From Pseudomonadota bacterium (GTDB lineage Bacteria > Myxococcota > UBA9042 > PHBI01): a stretch of DNA of 12,144 bases. The number at the start of each line of letters is the position of its first letter. Within the stretch, counting starts at the first letter, position 1. Where the stretch lies: contig SXIE01000031.1 in assembly GCA_005772945.1 (NCBI GenBank), positions 1 to 12,144 on the forward strand, read 5' to 3'. The position numbers were made by a program, and so were the translations under genes. The notes beneath the pieces are model-generated. The model made no database searches, had not been told where the DNA came from, and saw nothing but the letters and a program-made list of their open reading frames with translations. Below are positions 9,901 through 12,144 of the stretch, piece by piece.

Positions 9901-10572
9901 TCATTTCGGCGCGCGCGGGACCGGCACTAGGACGCGCATGAGCACGCTCTGAGGGTCGAGCGTCGCCTCCGGCTCGCCGTCGATGCGCAGCGCGGGGAAC
10001 AGCGAGATCTCCGCCTCGAACGCGGCGATGCGCGCCTTGGGCAGCTCGACCGCCAGACGCCGGTGGGCCCCGTCGGTCGTCAGGCCCTCGTTCTGGACGT
10101 CGCCATAGGCGCTGAGGATCGCCGCCGCGAGGCCGAGATCGTTCATCGGTCCGTCGAACGCACCGGGCGTGATCGGCGGTGGCGCCGTCGGAAGCGGGCG
10201 CGGCGTCGGGGTCGGGCTCGCGAGCATGATGGCCAGGCCGATCACCACCGCCAGCATCAGGAGCATCAAGAATCCTGATGGCAGGCGAGTTCTCCATTGA
10301 TATCCGTAATAGCGACCGCCGCTCTGCTCGCGGATCTTCGTCTGCACCTGGCGCAGGAAATCCGGGGGTGCGGAGGCCACCGGCGCCTGCTTGAGGGTCT
10401 GGATGACCTTCAGGAACGGCGAAGACTCCTCGCCCGCTTCGGCGCGATCGATTGCGTCGGCCAGGCGCTCCTCCTCGGGCGTGAGCGGCGCTTCGGCGCG
10501 GGGATTCTCGGGGAACAGCGGTGGCGTCGGCTCCCCCTGCCCTGCTGGCGCGGTCTCGTCGGGCTTGGTCAT
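9901..10572 (-). CDS. Putative membrane anti-sigma factor
   Basis: A 223-residue single-pass protein. The cytoplasmic part (1-99) contains acidic helical stretches and APPDFLRQVQTKIREQSGGR, a segment of the type seen just before the membrane helix in many anti-sigma factors. Residues 100-118 (FLMLLMLAVVIGLAIMLAS) are the only transmembrane helix, followed by a Pro/Thr-rich linker (119-135). The outside domain contains RRLAVELPKARIAAFEAEIS, reminiscent of DUF2275/DUF4349-type domains attached to anti-sigma factors; this resemblance is weak. There is no Cys, and no His before the helix, so the usual zinc-binding HxxxCxxC motif is missing. The role is inferred from position: the start ATG overlaps the sigma-factor stop as ATGA, with GGAGGT 5 nt upstream. 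The 3' end abuts the glycosyltransferase stop. Confidence 0.75.
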   Translation of the reverse strand: MTKPDETAPAGQGEPTPPLFPENPRAEAPLTPEEERLADAIDRAEAGEESSPFLKVIQTLKQAPVASAPPDFLRQVQTKIREQSGGRYYGYQWRTRLPSGFLMLLMLAVVIGLAIMLASPTPTPRPLPTAPPPITPGAFDGPMNDLGLAAAILSAYGDVQNEGLTTDGAHRRLAVELPKARIAAFEAEISLFPALRIDGEPEATLDPQSVLMRVLVPVPRAPK

Positions 10573-11231
10573 GCGCCACCTCCCCAAGAGCCGGGGTCGA
10601 CATTCGGGGCGAGGAGCTCCTTCAGGCGCAGGCGCGCGCGGTGGATGCGGCTCTTCACGGTGCCGCCCTGCAGGCCCGTGATGGCGGCGATGTCCTCGTA
10701 GCTCTGGCCTTCGATATCGCGGAGCACCACGACGATGCGTTGCTCCTCGTCGAGCTGAGCGAGCGCGCGGTCGACGAGCGCGCTGAGCTCGCCTTGGGTG
10801 GCGGCCTCGTCGGGGCGCGGGACTTTGGCCGAGAAGCGGCTCTCGGCGGGCTGGACCGGCATCGCGTCGAAGCTCTCCTGCTTGCGATCGTGGCGCCGCG
10901 CCAAGTACTTGATGCGGTTCTTGGCGTGGTTGGTCGCGATGCGAAAGATCCACGTCGCGAGCGAGGACTCGCCGCGATAGGTCTCGATCTTCTCGAACAC
11001 GGTGACAAAGACCTCTTGCGCCACGTCGCGCGCCTCTTCCTGGCCCCCCAGGAATCGATACACGAGATTGTACACGCGGTCCTGGTAGCGCGTGACGAGC
11101 GTATTGAACGCACGCTCGTCGCGGCTGCGGAGCGCGGCGAGGAAGCGCGCCTCCTCCTCGGGCGACGGCGGCGCGGGCACGGTGAGCGTCGTGGGCGGGT
11201 TGCCCGGGCCATTGGGAGGGAGCGCGGTCAC
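10569..11231 (-). CDS. ECF-type RNA polymerase sigma factor (RpoE-like)
   Basis: A 220-residue ECF (group 4) sigma factor. An N-terminal Pro/Thr-rich extension of about 22 residues precedes region 2 (about 40-108), which includes FNTLVTRYQDRVYNLVYRFL, the region 2.2 segment DVAQEVFVTVFEKI and the -10-reading TWIFRIATNHAKNRIK. Region 4 (about 150-207) has LDEEQRIVVVLRDIEGQSYEDIAAITGLQGGTVKSRIHRARLRLKELL, a clear helix-turn-helix. It has no C-terminal sensor extension. It directs RNA polymerase to a stress regulon, probably including its own operon. The start is GTG at 11231, within a GTGA overlap with the lnt stop, preceded by GGAGGA at 5 nt. The stop overlaps the start of the putative anti-sigma gene. 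The promoter lies outside the window. Confidence 0.93.
   Translation of the reverse strand: MTALPPNGPGNPPTTLTVPAPPSPEEEARFLAALRSRDERAFNTLVTRYQDRVYNLVYRFLGGQEEARDVAQEVFVTVFEKIETYRGESSLATWIFRIATNHAKNRIKYLARRHDRKQESFDAMPVQPAESRFSAKVPRPDEAATQGELSALVDRALAQLDEEQRIVVVLRDIEGQSYEDIAAITGLQGGTVKSRIHRARLRLKELLAPNVDPGSWGGGA
10578..10583 (-). promoter_or_regulatory. Ribosome binding site of the putative anti-sigma gene
   Basis: GGAGGT on the minus strand is followed by 5 nt and the ATG at 10572. It lies inside the end of the sigma-factor gene, so translation of the two is likely coupled and near-stoichiometric. Confidence 0.6.
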
Positions 11232-12144
11232 GCCGTTCCTCCGACCGCGGGACGCGGGAAAAGTTCCCGGCGACGACGGAAGGCATCGATCAAGACGAGC
11301 CCGACGAGGACGGCCAGTGTGTATGGCAGGACCGGGCCGAGCACACGGTAGGGGGGCGTGAGCTCAGTGATCGGCACCGCGACGGGCAGGACGCCGGTCT
11401 CGTCGAGGCCCAGACTCGGCCCGAGCGTCGCGTCGGGGTAGATGACCGTCGAGACGCCGGTCAGGGCGGCGCGCACGAGCGGCGTGCCGAGCTCGATGGC
11501 GCGCGAGGAGTGCACCATCAAGTGCATCCAGGGGGCGGTCGAGCGGCCGAACCAGGTGTCGATCGTCAGGTTGAGCTGGAGGCGCGCATCGCCGGCATTC
11601 GCGCGCACGTCGCCCGCGAACATCGTCTCGTAGCAGATGCCACAAATCGTTTGTACACCAACGATATCGAACGCGCAGGGCGCGACACCGGGCTCGAGGT
11701 GACCGATGCCGCGCACGTTCTTGAGCGACGGAAAGAGGCTCGAGAACGGGACGTATTCGCCGAAGGGAACGAGCGTGCGCTTGTCGTAGACCTTGGCGAT
11801 GTGGCCGTCGGGCGTGATGAGCACGGCCGAGTTCCAGGCCTCCTTCGCGTCGTTCTCGCGGAGGCCGCCAAAGACGGCGGTCGTGTGCGGCCCGTCGGCG
11901 AGCGCCTTGAGCAAGCGCCGGGTGGCGCGGGCGTTGAGGCCGCCGGTGCGCGGGTCCCGGCCCTCGGCGTCGACCTTCCAATAGAGGGGGAAGGCGCCTT
12001 CGGAGCCGAGGATGAGGTCGAATTTGCCGCGCGGGATTTGGGCGAGGAGACCCTCCAGCTTGTCGAGGAGCTGCACGCGCTGGGGGAGGGTCGCGTGCTT
12101 CTTCTGATCGAGGGTGTAGTTCGCCTGGACGATCGCGATCTGCA
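11228..12144 (-). CDS. lnt: Apolipoprotein N-acyltransferase, C-terminal part
   Basis: The frame is open to the right edge, so the N-terminal membrane region lies outside. The 304 visible codons form the carbon-nitrogen hydrolase domain and last transmembrane helix of Lnt, which adds the third acyl chain to the N-terminal Cys of lipoproteins on the periplasmic side of the inner membrane. The catalytic triad is identifiable: Glu in GSEGAFP (codon 11999-12001), Lys in YDKRTLVPFGEYVP (11780-11782) and Cys in GICYETMF (11633-11635). LTIDTWFGRSTAPWMH and SRAIELGTPLVRA match the Lnt-specific loops. The segment LPYTLAVLVGLVLIDAF then RRRREL is the final membrane helix with a positive inside end. The Glu motif differs from the usual WPETALP. 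A GTG at 12076 is an internal codon, not the start, because the homology extends upstream of it. The stop overlaps the sigma-factor GTG. Confidence 0.9.
   Translation of the reverse strand, partial: QIAIVQANYTLDQKKHATLPQRVQLLDKLEGLLAQIPRGKFDLILGSEGAFPLYWKVDAEGRDPRTGGLNARATRRLLKALADGPHTTAVFGGLRENDAKEAWNSAVLITPDGHIAKVYDKRTLVPFGEYVPFSSLFPSLKNVRGIGHLEPGVAPCAFDIVGVQTICGICYETMFAGDVRANAGDARLQLNLTIDTWFGRSTAPWMHLMVHSSRAIELGTPLVRAALTGVSTVIYPDATLGPSLGLDETGVLPVAVPITELTPPYRVLGPVLPYTLAVLVGLVLIDAFRRRRELFPRPAVGGTA
11237..11242 (-). promoter_or_regulatory. Shine-Dalgarno GGAGGA supporting the GTG start of the sigma gene
   Basis: GGAGGA on the minus strand ends 5 nt before the GTG at 11231. It lies within the last codons of lnt and supports both the unusual GTG start and the coupling of the two genes. 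Confidence 0.6.

Noticed and set aside
10573..11286. Extension of the putative anti-sigma gene upstream to 11286
   Set aside because: The upstream part overlaps the sigma-factor gene in another frame and is Arg/Pro/Ala-rich without motifs. A perfect GGAGGT-5 nt-ATG at 10572 marks the true start.

Overview
This is a high-G+C stretch (visibly about two thirds G+C, with third codon positions nearly all G or C) from a Gram-negative bacterium. Three things suggest this: a lipoprotein-type signal peptide, an apolipoprotein N-acyltransferase, and the prkA-yeaH-spoVR stress cluster. Together with single-domain PilZ and ECF sigma genes, and -35/-10 pairs of the TTGACC/TAGGGT kind, the style fits the Myxococcota or a related deltaproteobacterial lineage. 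That placement is inference only; there is no rRNA or other marker here.

Layout. (1) 1-619, minus: 5' part of a secreted lipoprotein of unknown function, with a very good sigma70-type promoter placed so close to the ATG that the mRNA should be nearly leaderless. (2) 747-1919, plus: a PLP-dependent cystathionine gamma-lyase/synthase-family enzyme. (3) 2051-2410, plus: a stand-alone PilZ c-di-GMP-binding protein with its own promoter and ribosome binding site. (4) 2416-3945, minus: glucose-6-phosphate isomerase, convergent with the PilZ gene. (5) 4178-8873, plus: prkA, yeaH (DUF444) and spoVR, the conserved three-gene stress/starvation module, followed by an overlapping family 2 glycosyltransferase that carries a second, Rossmann-like C-terminal domain (8839-9900). 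(6) 9901-12144, minus: lnt (5' end beyond the window), an ECF sigma factor and a one-pass membrane protein that is probably its anti-sigma factor. These three are joined by successive 4-base stop/start overlaps.

How the genes work together. PrkA (AAA+ kinase), YeaH (VWA metal-ion-dependent adhesion-site protein) and SpoVR are expected to act as one functional unit in stress or stationary phase. Tight spacing (36 and 4 nt, then a 35-nt overlap) suggests one transcript that also includes the glycosyltransferase. On the other strand, the overlaps tie Lnt output (final step of lipoprotein maturation) to an ECF sigma/anti-sigma pair, which hints at an envelope-stress circuit. The two operons converge with their stop codons directly abutting, leaving no room for a terminator between them.

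I found no tRNA, rRNA, CRISPR array, insertion sequence, integrase or other sign of recent transfer. Most genes are ordinary chromosomal genes. The more unusual points are the glycosyltransferase fusion attached to the prkA cluster, the zinc-finger-less putative anti-sigma factor coupled to lnt, and the predicted leaderless lipoprotein mRNA.
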